From Neorhizobium alkalisoli (GTDB lineage Bacteria > Pseudomonadota > Alphaproteobacteria > Rhizobiales > Rhizobiaceae): a DNA stretch of 64,000 bases. The translations under genes were made by a program, and so were the position numbers. Positions 1 through 7,954 of the stretch are shown here, piece after piece; the stretch's first letter is position 1, and every line of letters begins with the position of its first letter. The DNA is taken from NCBI RefSeq assembly GCF_002968635.1, contig NZ_PVBN01000010.1, positions 186,001 to 250,000 of the forward strand, read 5' to 3'. Under the pieces are notes generated by a model, which saw only the letters and a program-made list of their open reading frames with translations, had not been told where the DNA came from and ran no database searches.

Positions 1-221
1 CGACACCTCGCTGCTGCGCCGATCTTGAGACACCGGCCAACTCCGCATTTCTACATCGGCGCCTCGGATCCGGCTCGACACCGAGTGCACTGCACCCTTG
101 AGGTACGATCGCCCCGAGGAGAATTGGCGAGGCCGTTCCGTGACAACGGGAACCCACATCAAACGGCTATGGACCTGACGCCACGAGATACGAAATTTTC
201 GAATAGAACTCGGGGGAGAGG
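1..221. other. Region downstream of repC, no gene supported
   Basis: This stretch follows the repC stop codon and runs to the window edge. A 66-codon plus-strand frame exists, but it has no recognisable domain or convincing ribosome binding site, so I do not call it. An imperfect inverted repeat (GTTCC...GGAAC, about 135-153) is visible but has no assigned role. Confidence 0.4.
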
Positions 222-1436
222 TTAGGCGCGCCTAACTGCTCCCCCACTGTTCACCTTCAGCTGCGCCATGACCATCGGTCCAAGCGAAAACTCTCCTCGC
301 TCCCAGCGCCGCGTCAAGTCGCGCAGATAGCCGCCGGGCGAGGTGATAAAGTTCGCTCGCTCCAGAATGCAGGCCATCGCGATTGCCGCATTTTCCGGTC
401 CCATCGCATCGCAAGCGTCTTGATAGGCCGATGGGCTGACACCCAGCATCGATCTGACGACAACCGCAGCTGACATCAGATCACGCCAGCCTCCCACCGC
501 ACCGCCTTGTCCATAGTCGCAAATCTGCGGGCAGGCCTTCAGCACAACACCCAACGGGAAGGATGTGCTCGCCAGACGCGGGGGCAAATCAGTTCCACCA
601 GACTTTGCCCCCTGCTCTTTTCGAGAGCTAGGTTCAAGTTCACGGATAGATTCGGGTTTTGAATTCTGTATGTGGCGCTCACCATGAGCATCATTGGTGC
701 TAATAATTTCGGGTTCTTCGTGGATACTCAGGCGGCTAAGCACCTCGGCGTAAAGCAACTGCATTTCACCGAGCAGGCTATCGACGTCAGCATGCGATGG
801 TGTGCGGGGGAGACGCGCCGTCAGATTGATGTAGATGTCCTCGATCGCTTGCCAATCACCCTCCGCGCCTTCCTCAATGGCGGCGCTGATCAGTTTCCGG
901 ACGTCCCTCCGGCATATTGTTAGCGTCTCCTTGGCCCTTCTGAACGCAACACGAGCAGCCACGACCTCCTGCGCCATCAGGGCAAGTTCCTCAGCACGAG
1001 CGAGAAGCGGCGACAGGTCGAAGCCGAAGGCCGTCTCTATATCGCCATCACGACCCTTCCGCGCAAATCTCTTGCCGTTGGCGCTGTCTTTTCGCACGAT
1101 CAGGCCGGCATCGACGAGAATTGCCAGATGGCGCCGAAGCGTAGCCCCCGCAATACCGTGGGCGCGGAGTGTCAACTGGGCATTCGAAGGGAAGACAATC
1201 ATCTGCCCGTCCTGACGAAGTTCATTGGTCGGATGGAACGTTAAGAGCGCATCCAGGATGGCGACGCTGCGATCCTGAAGGCCAAGCGTCTCCCGGGCTT
1301 CAGCAACATCTCGGAAGACCTTCCATTTCTCGACAGACTTACCAGGCTTGATCTCGTTCGCGGCCACCTGCCGCTTCACGAGGGCAAGCGTCATCGACCG
1401 CCGCCCAAACGGCGTCGTCACACTTCCAGTATGCAT
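222..1436 (-). CDS. repC: Plasmid replication initiator RepC
   Basis: RepC is the initiator protein of repABC replicons, and in this family the replication origin usually lies inside the repC gene itself. The 404-residue length is normal. The N-terminal half (about residues 15-200, from MTLALVKRQVA onward) matches the RepC winged-helix DNA-binding region, and the end (about 300-395, with SPGGYLRDLTRRWERGEF) matches the conserved RepC C-terminal domain. It is the last gene of repA-repB-repC and is separated from repB by 186 bp holding a counter-transcribed RNA, the usual control point for RepC synthesis. The ATG at 1436 has an AGGTG-like site about 8 nt upstream. Identification is firm from order, length and sequence. 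Confidence 0.95.
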   Translation of the reverse strand: MHTGSVTTPFGRRSMTLALVKRQVAANEIKPGKSVEKWKVFRDVAEARETLGLQDRSVAILDALLTFHPTNELRQDGQMIVFPSNAQLTLRAHGIAGATLRRHLAILVDAGLIVRKDSANGKRFARKGRDGDIETAFGFDLSPLLARAEELALMAQEVVAARVAFRRAKETLTICRRDVRKLISAAIEEGAEGDWQAIEDIYINLTARLPRTPSHADVDSLLGEMQLLYAEVLSRLSIHEEPEIISTNDAHGERHIQNSKPESIRELEPSSRKEQGAKSGGTDLPPRLASTSFPLGVVLKACPQICDYGQGGAVGGWRDLMSAAVVVRSMLGVSPSAYQDACDAMGPENAAIAMACILERANFITSPGGYLRDLTRRWERGEFSLGPMVMAQLKVNSGGAVRRA

Positions 1437-1494
1437 CGTCTTTCACCTTTCAGAAGGCAAAAGAAATCCACTCACCAAAACGGCGCCAAGACTC

Positions 1495-1523
1495 TTGACG
1501 AAGATTCATGGAAATGCGATTCT
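1495..1523 (+). promoter_or_regulatory. Candidate promoter of the repABC counter-transcribed RNA
   Basis: A TTGACG hexamer (1495-1500) is followed after 17 bp by GATTCT (1518-1523), a weak -10 match. It lies on the strand opposite repABC, inside the repB-repC gap, exactly where repABC plasmids carry the antisense RNA promoter. The -35 is good and the -10 is poor, so position is the main support. Confidence 0.55.
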
Positions 1524-1529
1524 CTGTCT

Positions 1530-1587
1530 TGCTACAGAACAGATAAGGGCTTCCACGACGGCGACGTTGAGGGGGCTCTTTTCTTTT
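1530..1587 (+). ncRNA. Counter-transcribed RNA (ctRNA, incompatibility RNA) of repABC
   Basis: repABC replicons encode a small antisense RNA between repB and repC that pairs with the repC leader and limits RepC translation, setting copy number and incompatibility. Here the repB-repC gap carries, on the opposite strand, a promoter-like TTGACG/GATTCT pair and then a hairpin with a T-tract ending near 1587, giving a transcript of about 55-60 nt. The exact 5' end is inferred. Confidence 0.65.
1546..1587 (+). terminator. Intrinsic terminator of the ctRNA
   Basis: AGGGCTTCC (1546-1554) pairs with GGGGGCTCT (1571-1579), using several G-U pairs, around a 16-nt loop. The run TTTTCTTTT follows. The stem would form in the plus-strand RNA but less well in the repABC transcript because the G-U pairs become A-C, which fits a ctRNA-specific terminator. 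Confidence 0.6.
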
Positions 1588-1622
1588 GCGGGTTTCACTC
1601 CGTGGTTCGTTGATCCAGCGTG

Positions 1623-2612
1623 CTATTTCGCTGAGCGGTGCTCGCGATACAGTTCCTCAAGCTTCTCCAGGACGAGCGCGGCAAACTCAGGCGCTTCTTT
1701 CCGGTCGATGGCGATTTCCAGTTTCCCGTCGGTGTTCAGCACTTTCGCAAGGCGCTTTCCGTCGTCGGCGGTCCACACGTCAACAGCCGCCGGAGCTGCC
1801 CGCGGTTTCAGGTGCGCGATAAGAGCCTTGAAGCGTGCCTCCGAGGGGAGGGACTTACCCTGCGCCGATTCGAGAAACAGCTTGGCCAAGTCGAGCGAAC
1901 CGTCCTTGGCAAGCAGGTCTGCAAGCTCAACCCAGCTCCGGCGCCCCACACCCGGGGCAGCACCGATTGCATTGATCAGATCTCGGGGGATCCTGACCAC
2001 GACAGACAGCATGTAGGACAGATCGCTCTTATAGACAGACAGGGCTGACATGATGACGTCCCTGGTAAAGCGCTGCTGCAGATTGTCGGCGAAGAGGGCC
2101 TTCTCGATATAGGTAAGATCCTCGCGCTCGTTGTTCTCCTGTCCCTGCGCCACAACGAGTTGCTCGTCCGTCAAATCGCGAACGATCGCCTTGACCGGCC
2201 GTTCAAGCGCCTGAACTGCGCGAAGCCGACGGTGACCAAACGCCACTTGATAGCGACCGGCCTGGTCCGGGTGAGGGCGGACAAGAATCGGCACCTGCTG
2301 GCCTTGCTCCTTAATCGAAGCCATCAGCCCCTCAATATCGCCCGGCATGCGGTCTTGCACAAAGGAAGGCTCGACCTCGGCTGGGTCGATCTCGACCACA
2401 GTCTGACCCTCGGCAAGTCGCCGTTCGATCTGATCTGCACGGGCCTGACGGGCCTTTTCCTCGCGGATTGTGGACCCGACCTGCTTGACAAGCTTGTTGT
2501 CCGCCGTGGATTCGTCAGACTGCACAGACGGCGAAAGCAGCGGCCGACCCTGTGTCTTTGCCGGGCGTGCTGCGTCGACCTGTACGAGGTTCAGAAGGTT
2601 CTTCCGGCTCAT
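1623..2612 (-). CDS. repB: Plasmid partitioning protein RepB (ParB family)
   Basis: RepB is the centromere-binding ParB-type protein of repABC replicons and acts with the RepA ATPase to segregate plasmid copies. The protein has 329 residues. The ParB/sulfiredoxin-like domain spans about residues 75-170, with the signature GRYQVAFGHRRLRAVQAL and then the ENNEREDLTYIEKA segment, followed by the helix-turn-helix region (about 175-230). The ATG at 2612 overlaps the repA stop by 4 nt (ATGA) and has GGGAGAG just upstream, so translation is probably coupled to repA. I did not find a convincing 16-bp parS palindrome. Confidence 0.95.
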   Translation of the reverse strand: MSRKNLLNLVQVDAARPAKTQGRPLLSPSVQSDESTADNKLVKQVGSTIREEKARQARADQIERRLAEGQTVVEIDPAEVEPSFVQDRMPGDIEGLMASIKEQGQQVPILVRPHPDQAGRYQVAFGHRRLRAVQALERPVKAIVRDLTDEQLVVAQGQENNEREDLTYIEKALFADNLQQRFTRDVIMSALSVYKSDLSYMLSVVVRIPRDLINAIGAAPGVGRRSWVELADLLAKDGSLDLAKLFLESAQGKSLPSEARFKALIAHLKPRAAPAAVDVWTADDGKRLAKVLNTDGKLEIAIDRKEAPEFAALVLEKLEELYREHRSAK

Positions 2613-3823
2613 GCGGCTCTCCCCCAGGATTTCTTGATCAGGGTCTCGATTTCCTCGTTGACGTTGTTCATCGCCTCGAGGGCACGATCGTATGTGCTAC
2701 GCGTAAACTGACCTCTCTCGACCTCGTAAAGGGTCTGGTTGGTCAGTCCGGCATCAGAAACGGCCGTGGTCTTGAGCATTGGGAAATTTAAGACATGGGA
2801 ACCAAAGATCGACCGCAAATAGCCAACCATCTGGTTCTGCGGTCCATCGGCAGGCTCAAAGCGCGTGATCAGATAGCGCATCCATGAAAAGTCGACGTTC
2901 CCCCCCGCTGTTGCGACCTCCCGAAGAAGTTCAGCAACCATCGCCAGGAACTGGTTCATCGACATAACGTCCAGCATCTGGGGATGAACCGTCACGATCA
3001 CCGACGTCGCGGCGGTGAGGGCGGACAGCGTGAGATAGCCAAGTTGCGGCGGGCAGTCGATGACGACCACATCGTAGTTGCTTTCGACCTCGTCCAAAAC
3101 CTGGCGAACCCGGTCGAAGAACATCACATCGCCCACTTGGCGCTTCATCAATGCTCGCGGGGTGTCGTGCTCAAATTCCATAAGCTCCAGATTTCCTGGG
3201 ATCAGGTGGAGATCGGGAATGTATGTCGATCGGATGATCTCTTGGATGGGGCGGCGCTCGTCATCATAGCGAATAGCGCCGTACATGGTTTCGTTGGAAC
3301 CGACATCCAGTTCGGGCTGGTTGCCAAAGAGCGCCGAAAGGCTCGCCTGAGGATCCAGATCGAGAGCAAGAACCCGGTACCCCCGCAGTCCCAGATATTG
3401 CGCCAGGTGCGCGGCCGTTGTGGTTTTTCCGGAGCCACCCTTGAAGTTCATAACGGATATGACTTGCAGCACTTCACCATCGCGCCGGTGCGGGAGATAC
3501 CGCCGGTCAGCGCGGCCGACACGATCGAGATGCCTGCGGATCTTGTCGATGTCTTCAACCGAATACGAGCGACGGCCGCCCGCCGTCGTGCTCACCTCAA
3601 GATCCTCGATGTCGTTCGACACCTGACGAAGGTAGACTTCCTTGACACCCACGAGCTTGGCAGCTTCTGATGGCTGGAAATGCCGAATCCCTTTCTCGGC
3701 AACCGGTGGGAATGTGCTCAGGTGATGTGCTTGAAGCTGCGTCGCAAGCGCTGAGGAGTGCCGTTCGATGAGCTCGACCAACGTCTCCTGTGCCGCTAAT
3801 TTCTTTTCAGCCGTTCGCTTCAT
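2609..3823 (-). CDS. repA: Plasmid partitioning ATPase RepA (ParA family)
   Basis: RepA is the ParA/MinD-type ATPase that drives plasmid partition and represses the repABC promoter. The 404-residue protein has an N-terminal DNA-binding region (about residues 40-100, PSEAAKLVGVKEVYLRQ), a deviant Walker A motif KGGSGKTTT at about 130, LALDLDPQASLSALFG just after, and the Walker B-like VVVIDCPPQLG near 255. It is the first gene of the operon and overlaps repB by 4 nt. Upstream inverted repeats at 3842-3885 and 4006-4044 are candidates for its autoregulatory operators. Confidence 0.96.
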   Translation of the reverse strand: MKRTAEKKLAAQETLVELIERHSSALATQLQAHHLSTFPPVAEKGIRHFQPSEAAKLVGVKEVYLRQVSNDIEDLEVSTTAGGRRSYSVEDIDKIRRHLDRVGRADRRYLPHRRDGEVLQVISVMNFKGGSGKTTTAAHLAQYLGLRGYRVLALDLDPQASLSALFGNQPELDVGSNETMYGAIRYDDERRPIQEIIRSTYIPDLHLIPGNLELMEFEHDTPRALMKRQVGDVMFFDRVRQVLDEVESNYDVVVIDCPPQLGYLTLSALTAATSVIVTVHPQMLDVMSMNQFLAMVAELLREVATAGGNVDFSWMRYLITRFEPADGPQNQMVGYLRSIFGSHVLNFPMLKTTAVSDAGLTNQTLYEVERGQFTRSTYDRALEAMNNVNEEIETLIKKSWGRAA

Positions 3824-3841
3824 TTTCAGCCCGATATCTCA

Positions 3842-3885
3842 CAACAGCGCTTTGAGGCGGTCAAAACCGATTTGCACCGCTGTTG
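3842..3885. promoter_or_regulatory. Inverted repeat upstream of repA, candidate RepA operator
   Basis: CAACAGCG (3842-3849) and CGCTGTTG (3878-3885) form a perfect 8-bp inverted repeat with a 28-bp spacer, starting 19 bp upstream of the repA start codon. RepA/RepB autorepression in repABC plasmids acts on this region, so an operator role is reasonable but inferred. Confidence 0.45.
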
Positions 3886-4005
3886 CAATAAGCCGCGATT
3901 CTGGTGTGTGGGCAAGCTATTTATGGTAAACGAATTCTTAACGAAGCTGCTGGTCTTAAAGGAAAATCGGCTCTCCTCACTCGCAAATACCAAACGAAAC
4001 AAGCG

Positions 4006-4044
4006 TTTGACGTCTTTGAGTGCACATACGAAAATCCCGTCAAA
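4006..4044. promoter_or_regulatory. Inverted repeat in the repA leader region
   Basis: TTTGACG (4006-4012) and CGTCAAA (4038-4044) are perfect 7-bp arms separated by 25 bp. Each arm also reads as a TTGACG -35-like element toward the other. It could be part of the repA promoter or an operator. The 374-bp gap 3824-4197 holds nothing else I can name. Confidence 0.35.
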
Positions 4045-4197
4045 AAAGTAGTTGAGAATACAGAAGAATGGCTCGTTCTCACTCGTCGCTGCTTACTTTT
4101 CGGATAGTGGCCTATGCGACTCAGTGGAGTCGCGTCCCTAGATGCCACCATTATTCGACTTCAGAGGCGCCGCGGACCGCGATATGAGAAAACAAAA

Positions 4198-5031
4198 ATG
4201 TCCATGACAACAGTCCCGCGCTCCCCCGGACTGTCTATTGCAGGGAGCCTTACGATTAACTGCAAACGACGAAGTCGATCTAAACGTTGTCGAAACACTT
4301 TTTACGATATCGCGGGCCGATGGGTATATGAAGTAGATCTACGGGAAGGCAATCACGTGGCACGACGATCGAGACGTTTCGCTCCTCCGACAGACCAAGA
4401 GAAATGGGACCTGACCTCAGTTACGATGCAGATGCGCATGGATGTCGTCTCCAACATGGAGGCGAATACTCCTGTTCCAGTTTACTTCTCGAATTTCGAA
4501 CATTTGGAGGCCTACTGCGACTGGAACGACCTGATCATCGAGGAGATCAGGGGCGTAAAGCTAAAAGATGCAGCTCTAGTACGGCATGTAGGCCTGCGCG
4601 TTGGGTATGGCCTCGTTTGGGTGAACGCGAAAGCGCCGCAAAGTGACGTGCGAAAAGCGATGGTGCATCACATTGTCGACGCTTACCACCTCAAACCGGA
4701 TGAACTGTCGCCAGTTGACGCAGACCACGTCGTAAATCGGGCCAGCCTCGCCAAGGTTCCTAGTTCCTGGGTGGCGGTGATGCCGGTCTTTTATGAGGTA
4801 AACCAACGTACCGGGTTTATCTTCGAGAAGGGGTTAGAGGTCGACACCTCGGAGTCTAAAATCCATGCCAATCCTCTCCAAATGTTCAAGATTCTCTCAG
4901 ACATCTGGCCAAAAACCGTTGAGGAGTACGAGGATGCAATGAAAAGAATCGAAAGCCAGCATCAATTGAAGCATCTAACGCCAGATATCCGGAGGTGGAT
5001 CAGCGGCGGCTTCCCATTTGTCTCTCAATAA
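4198..5031 (+). CDS. Unrecognised protein next to repABC
   Basis: I do not recognise this 277-residue protein. The frame is open from 4114, but I favour the ATG at 4198 because the upstream 28 codons are low in information. The first 50 residues are basic (KRRSRSKRC). The middle has aromatic and acidic stretches (YFSNFEHLEAYCDWNDLIIEE, then VDAYHLKPDELSPVDADHVVNRAS), and the end carries KTVEEYEDAMKRIESQHQLKHL. The DADHVVNR segment superficially resembles an HNH-type metal motif, but no second half is evident. The stretch is more AT-rich than repABC, suggesting separate origin. A hairpin with a T-rich tail follows the stop codon, supporting a real single-gene transcript. Confidence 0.6.
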   Translation: MSMTTVPRSPGLSIAGSLTINCKRRSRSKRCRNTFYDIAGRWVYEVDLREGNHVARRSRRFAPPTDQEKWDLTSVTMQMRMDVVSNMEANTPVPVYFSNFEHLEAYCDWNDLIIEEIRGVKLKDAALVRHVGLRVGYGLVWVNAKAPQSDVRKAMVHHIVDAYHLKPDELSPVDADHVVNRASLAKVPSSWVAVMPVFYEVNQRTGFIFEKGLEVDTSESKIHANPLQMFKILSDIWPKTVEEYEDAMKRIESQHQLKHLTPDIRRWISGGFPFVSQ

Positions 5032-5037
5032 AGTGGA

Positions 5038-5060
5038 GGCGCGTTCGCGCCAGTTTGTTT
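5038..5060 (+). terminator. Hairpin terminator after the unknown gene
   Basis: GGCGCG (5038-5043) and CGCGCC (5046-5051) form a GC-rich stem, followed by the T-rich stretch AGTTTGTTTAT. It lies 7 bp past the stop codon at 5031. Confidence 0.5.
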
Positions 5061-5151
5061 ATATGTGGCAGCCGACGTGAACCAGGTTTGCCGTCTCGCT
5101 TTGAGGGCGCGTCGTGACGCCTAATGCAAGTGCCTTGCCCTGGCAACGTGG

Positions 5152-6306
5152 TCAAAGCATGCGTGCGGCACGGCCAGTACGTCGCACAGCGCCATTGTAG
5201 TAGCTTGAAGCCTGTTGCACCGAGCGATGGCGCGACTGCTCCATCGCCTCGGGAAGAGGGATTCCCCTATTCGCTGCCTCGGTGAGATAGCCGGAGCGCA
5301 GACCATGCGCCGAGAACTCCCTCGGCTCCAGCCCAGCCATCACAGCACGCTCCTTGATGATCGCATTGACCGACTGCGGATCGAGCGCCCGTCGAGACAT
5401 CGTCCCCCAACGCCCGATTGCCCGAAACACGCTGCCGCTCTCGATCCTGGCGGCAACCATCCAGGCGTCGAGTGCCTCGACCGGCCGGCCGGTCAGATAG
5501 ACGATCTCGTCCTGTTCACCAGTGCTGGTCTTAGTGCGGCCGAGATGGATGGCGAGGGAGGGGAGGGGGGCGCCATTCTCGACCGGGATCGGTGGCTCGA
5601 CGGTCAACTGCTCGCGGCGCAGTCCGGCGATCTCGCTGCGCCGGCGGCCGCCGGAGGCGAAGGCGACCATCAGGATCGCCCGGTCACGGAGATCGCGGAG
5701 ACTGTCGGTCGCGCAGGTCGACAGCAGTTTTGCCAGCACGTCGCCGGTGACCGCCTTGGCGCTCTTGCGGCGACGCGTCCGGGGGACGGCGCGTACCGCG
5801 AGACGAATGGCCGACTTGAGGGCAGGGGAGGCGAAGGCGCTGTCAAAACCGCGCCACTTGGTTAGCGTCGACCAGTTCGCCAGCCGCCGGCGTACCGTGG
5901 CGGGCGCATGCGGACCGGTGGATTTCAGAAACCCCTGTTGCCGAAGTTTTTCGTCGATAACGGCCGGCATGCCGTGATCGGGATCAGTACTGCGCTTTTC
6001 AGGATCCCACAAATGATGGGCGACGAATTTTAAGAGCAGAGCCTCAGGCGCCGGCCAGGGCAAGGATCGTCCGGTCGCCGCCAATCCCCAGGCTTCCAGA
6101 TAGGCGAGATCGGAGGTTAGCGCGCGTAGCGTGTTGGCGCCCATACCCGCGTTGACGAGGTGGCGCAGCGTTTCCACGTCCTGGTCGGTCAGCAACTCGG
6201 CGAGTTCGTCGCGCCGATCGATCGGCAGCACCGACGCGATCGTGTCGAGCTCGACGGCTCGACGCTCGACGCCGGAGAGATTTGCGCGTTTTCGGGCCGG
6301 AGCCAT
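5152..6306 (-). CDS. Tyrosine recombinase / site-specific integrase
   Basis: This phage-integrase-family enzyme cuts and rejoins DNA at specific sites through a tyrosine nucleophile. From the ATG at 6306 it has 384 residues. An N-terminal SAM-like core-binding domain covers about residues 20-160. The catalytic domain shows Arg I in FASGGRRRSEIAGL, the Lys in LGRTKTS, the HGLRSG box, the second His in SRHRSVQQASSYY, and the Tyr in that last segment. The frame continues upstream to 6495, but the overlapping gene 6306-6593 ends in TGATG at this ATG, so coupled translation from 6306 is more likely. A perfect palindrome of recombination-site architecture lies upstream of this two-gene unit. Confidence 0.88.
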   Translation of the reverse strand: MAPARKRANLSGVERRAVELDTIASVLPIDRRDELAELLTDQDVETLRHLVNAGMGANTLRALTSDLAYLEAWGLAATGRSLPWPAPEALLLKFVAHHLWDPEKRSTDPDHGMPAVIDEKLRQQGFLKSTGPHAPATVRRRLANWSTLTKWRGFDSAFASPALKSAIRLAVRAVPRTRRRKSAKAVTGDVLAKLLSTCATDSLRDLRDRAILMVAFASGGRRRSEIAGLRREQLTVEPPIPVENGAPLPSLAIHLGRTKTSTGEQDEIVYLTGRPVEALDAWMVAARIESGSVFRAIGRWGTMSRRALDPQSVNAIIKERAVMAGLEPREFSAHGLRSGYLTEAANRGIPLPEAMEQSRHRSVQQASSYYNGAVRRTGRAARML

Positions 6307-6593
6307 CAGCTCGTGACCGCCTGCGGCCGCCAGCGGCCGATGATCTGCTCGATTTCGCTGCGATAGTCGTCGGGGTAGACGACATCCTCTTCGCGGGCGA
6401 GAAATGTAAAAATCGTCGCCATGTCCTCGCCGATATGGGGGTCGACATTGCCGAGGTCGGTCAGATCGAAGCCGCCATGCGCCTCGGCATTCCACCAGGC
6501 AAGAATGAAGTTGGCGACACGGCGGCCTTGTCCGGTATCTTCATGGGCGACGTTGAGCAGCTTTTCGAGGGCGAAGCGGACACGATCTTCCAT
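6306..6593 (-). CDS. Small conserved protein upstream of the integrase (DUF7673-like)
   Basis: This 95-residue acidic protein shares a TGATG stop/start overlap with the integrase gene and is transcribed before it. The segment LLNVAHEDTGQGRRVANFIL followed by AWWNAEAHGGFDLTDL is typical of a small family found on alphaproteobacterial mobile elements and plasmids, which I associate with DUF7673. No catalytic motif or membrane segment is visible. The position suggests an accessory or regulatory role for the recombinase, which is inference. Confidence 0.7.
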   Translation of the reverse strand: MEDRVRFALEKLLNVAHEDTGQGRRVANFILAWWNAEAHGGFDLTDLGNVDPHIGEDMATIFTFLAREEDVVYPDDYRSEIEQIIGRWRPQAVTS

Positions 6594-6659
6594 GGGTTCT
6601 GGCCTTTCCGGCGGGTTGATGGCGCGACGATAGGGTGATTTGCGGGGTTTGTCGATCTA

Positions 6660-6686
6660 CCATCGATAAGCGATACTTATCGATGG
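6660..6686. repeat. Perfect 11-5-11 palindrome, candidate recombination core site or operator
   Basis: CCATCGATAAG (6660-6670) and CTTATCGATGG (6676-6686) are perfect 11-bp inverted arms around CGATA. The layout of about 11-bp arms around a 5-8 bp centre is that of tyrosine recombinase core sites. The element lies 67 bp upstream of the integrase operon and 87 bp upstream of the divergent RHE_PE00001-family gene, so it could equally be an operator shared by both. Confidence 0.6.
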
Positions 6687-6772
6687 CTAGGCGTGGCCTA
6701 GGGCATCATCAGGAGTGAGGAACATTAAGTTCGTGATAGAATTCCTTTAGCAAATCATTTACCATGATTTCA

Positions 6773-7903
6773 ATGGCTTACGATCTCGCGAAAATCAGCA
6801 TGACAGCCCTGTTGCAGCCGGCTTTCGACGCCGGTATCGCGCTCGCCCGTCTCGACGAGCGTATCGCCCGTTCGCCGGTCGGGCAGGGATGGATCGAGCG
6901 CATGCATTTCGGGGACGCCTGCGCCTCGCTGTGGATCGACGGCGAGCTCGTCCACCTTGAAGACCTCGTCCTCCATGACGCCACCCGCGATATTCGCACA
7001 CCGACCCATGAGCTGACAATCGCCCGCGACGTGCTGCGCACCCGCCGACGCGTCGCAGCCCAGTCACCGGGCTGGGCACTGTCTGCAGAGGGTATCCGAA
7101 CTTTGCGACAAACGTCGGACATCACGTCGGCCGGCGCAGACGAGGGAGAGACGGCCGGCGGCATTCGCCGGGCGGACGCGTCGGATCCGGAAGGGGAGGG
7201 GGACGATGTCGATGACGTCGAGAACCTCCCGGGTGTCGACTACGCCGCGATCGATGCGGTGCTGGCCCGATCGGAAGCGGCGATCGAGAACGCAAGGCGG
7301 CCCGGCCGCGGCGGTGGCCAAGACAAAGATCCGATGATCTATGATCTCGACTGGGACGAGGATGCCCGGCTGGACGAATGGCGCGGCGTGTTACGGCAGG
7401 TACAAGACTTGCCGACGGTGCTGCAGGCCATCATCGCCCTCGATGCGTGGAACGAGCTTTCCGTGCTACAGCATGCGCCCTGGCTCGGCCGGCTGCTTTC
7501 CGCCTCGATCTTGCGCCAGGCCGGCATCACGTCAGGTGCTCATCTGGCTGCCATCAATCTCGGCCTCAAAACCATCCCCGTCGATCGGCGCCGGCATCGC
7601 GATCGGGAGACGCGGCTGCTCGCCATTGCCCACGGCTTTCTGGCGGCCGCCGAAATCGGCATGAAGGAACACGACCGCCTAGTGCTGGCCCGCACGCTCA
7701 TGGAGCGGAAGCTGGAGGGGAGACGCACCTCTTCAAAAATGCCGGAGCTGGTCGAGCTGGTGATGGCAAAGCCGTTTGTGTCGGCCGGGATGGTGGCGAA
7801 GACGCTCGAGGTGACGCCGCAGGCGGCGCGGCGGATTGTTTTGGAGCTCGGCCTCAGGGAGATGACGGGCAGGGGGAGGTATCGGGCATGGGGGATTGTC
7901 TAA
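6773..7903 (+). CDS. RHE_PE00001 family protein (DUF1612 / HTH domain)
   Basis: This 376-residue protein belongs to a family common on rhizobial plasmids, with an N-terminal DUF1612-type region and a C-terminal helix-turn-helix. Visible features are the N-terminal [20 protein letters not shown] segment, the [20 protein letters not shown] block (about 60-80), an acidic linker ([10 protein letters not shown]), and a terminal winged-helix-like stretch ([20 protein letters not shown] then [18 protein letters not shown]). The role is unproven; the shape suggests a DNA-binding protein. I chose the second ATG because family members start with MAYDLA; 6764 is possible. It diverges from the integrase operon across the 6660 palindrome. 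Confidence 0.8.
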   Translation: MAYDLAKISMTALLQPAFDAGIALARLDERIARSPVGQGWIERMHFGDACASLWIDGELVHLEDLVLHDATRDIRTPTHELTIARDVLRTRRRVAAQSPGWALSAEGIRTLRQTSDITSAGADEGETAGGIRRADASDPEGEGDDVDDVENLPGVDYAAIDAVLARSEAAIENARRPGRGGGQDKDPMIYDLDWDEDARLDEWRGVLRQVQDLPTVLQAIIALDAWNELSVLQHAPWLGRLLSASILRQAGITSGAHLAAINLGLKTIPVDRRRHRDRETRLLAIAHGFLAAAEIGMKEHDRLVLARTLMERKLEGRRTSSKMPELVELVMAKPFVSAGMVAKTLEVTPQAARRIVLELGLREMTGRGRYRAWGIV

Positions 7904-7921
7904 ACATAGATCTTCTGAAGG

Positions 7922-7949
7922 ATAGCGCGTCTTGTAGGCGTTGCGCTAT
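7922..7949. terminator. Hairpin between convergent genes
   Basis: ATAGCGC (7922-7928) and GCGCTAT (7943-7949) pair around a 14-nt loop between the stop codons of the RHE_PE00001 gene and the CBASS effector gene. No clear T-tract is present. A bidirectional terminator is plausible. Confidence 0.4.
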
Positions 7950-7954
7950 GTCAC

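Noticed and set aside
25..225. 66-codon plus-strand frame at the window start
   Set aside because: No domain, no clear ribosome binding site, and it overlaps the end of repC's downstream region only.
4693..4762. Possible HNH-like nuclease motif in the unknown gene (DADHVVNR)
   Set aside because: Only one half of a metal site is visible; no second His/Asn-rich element follows at the expected distance.
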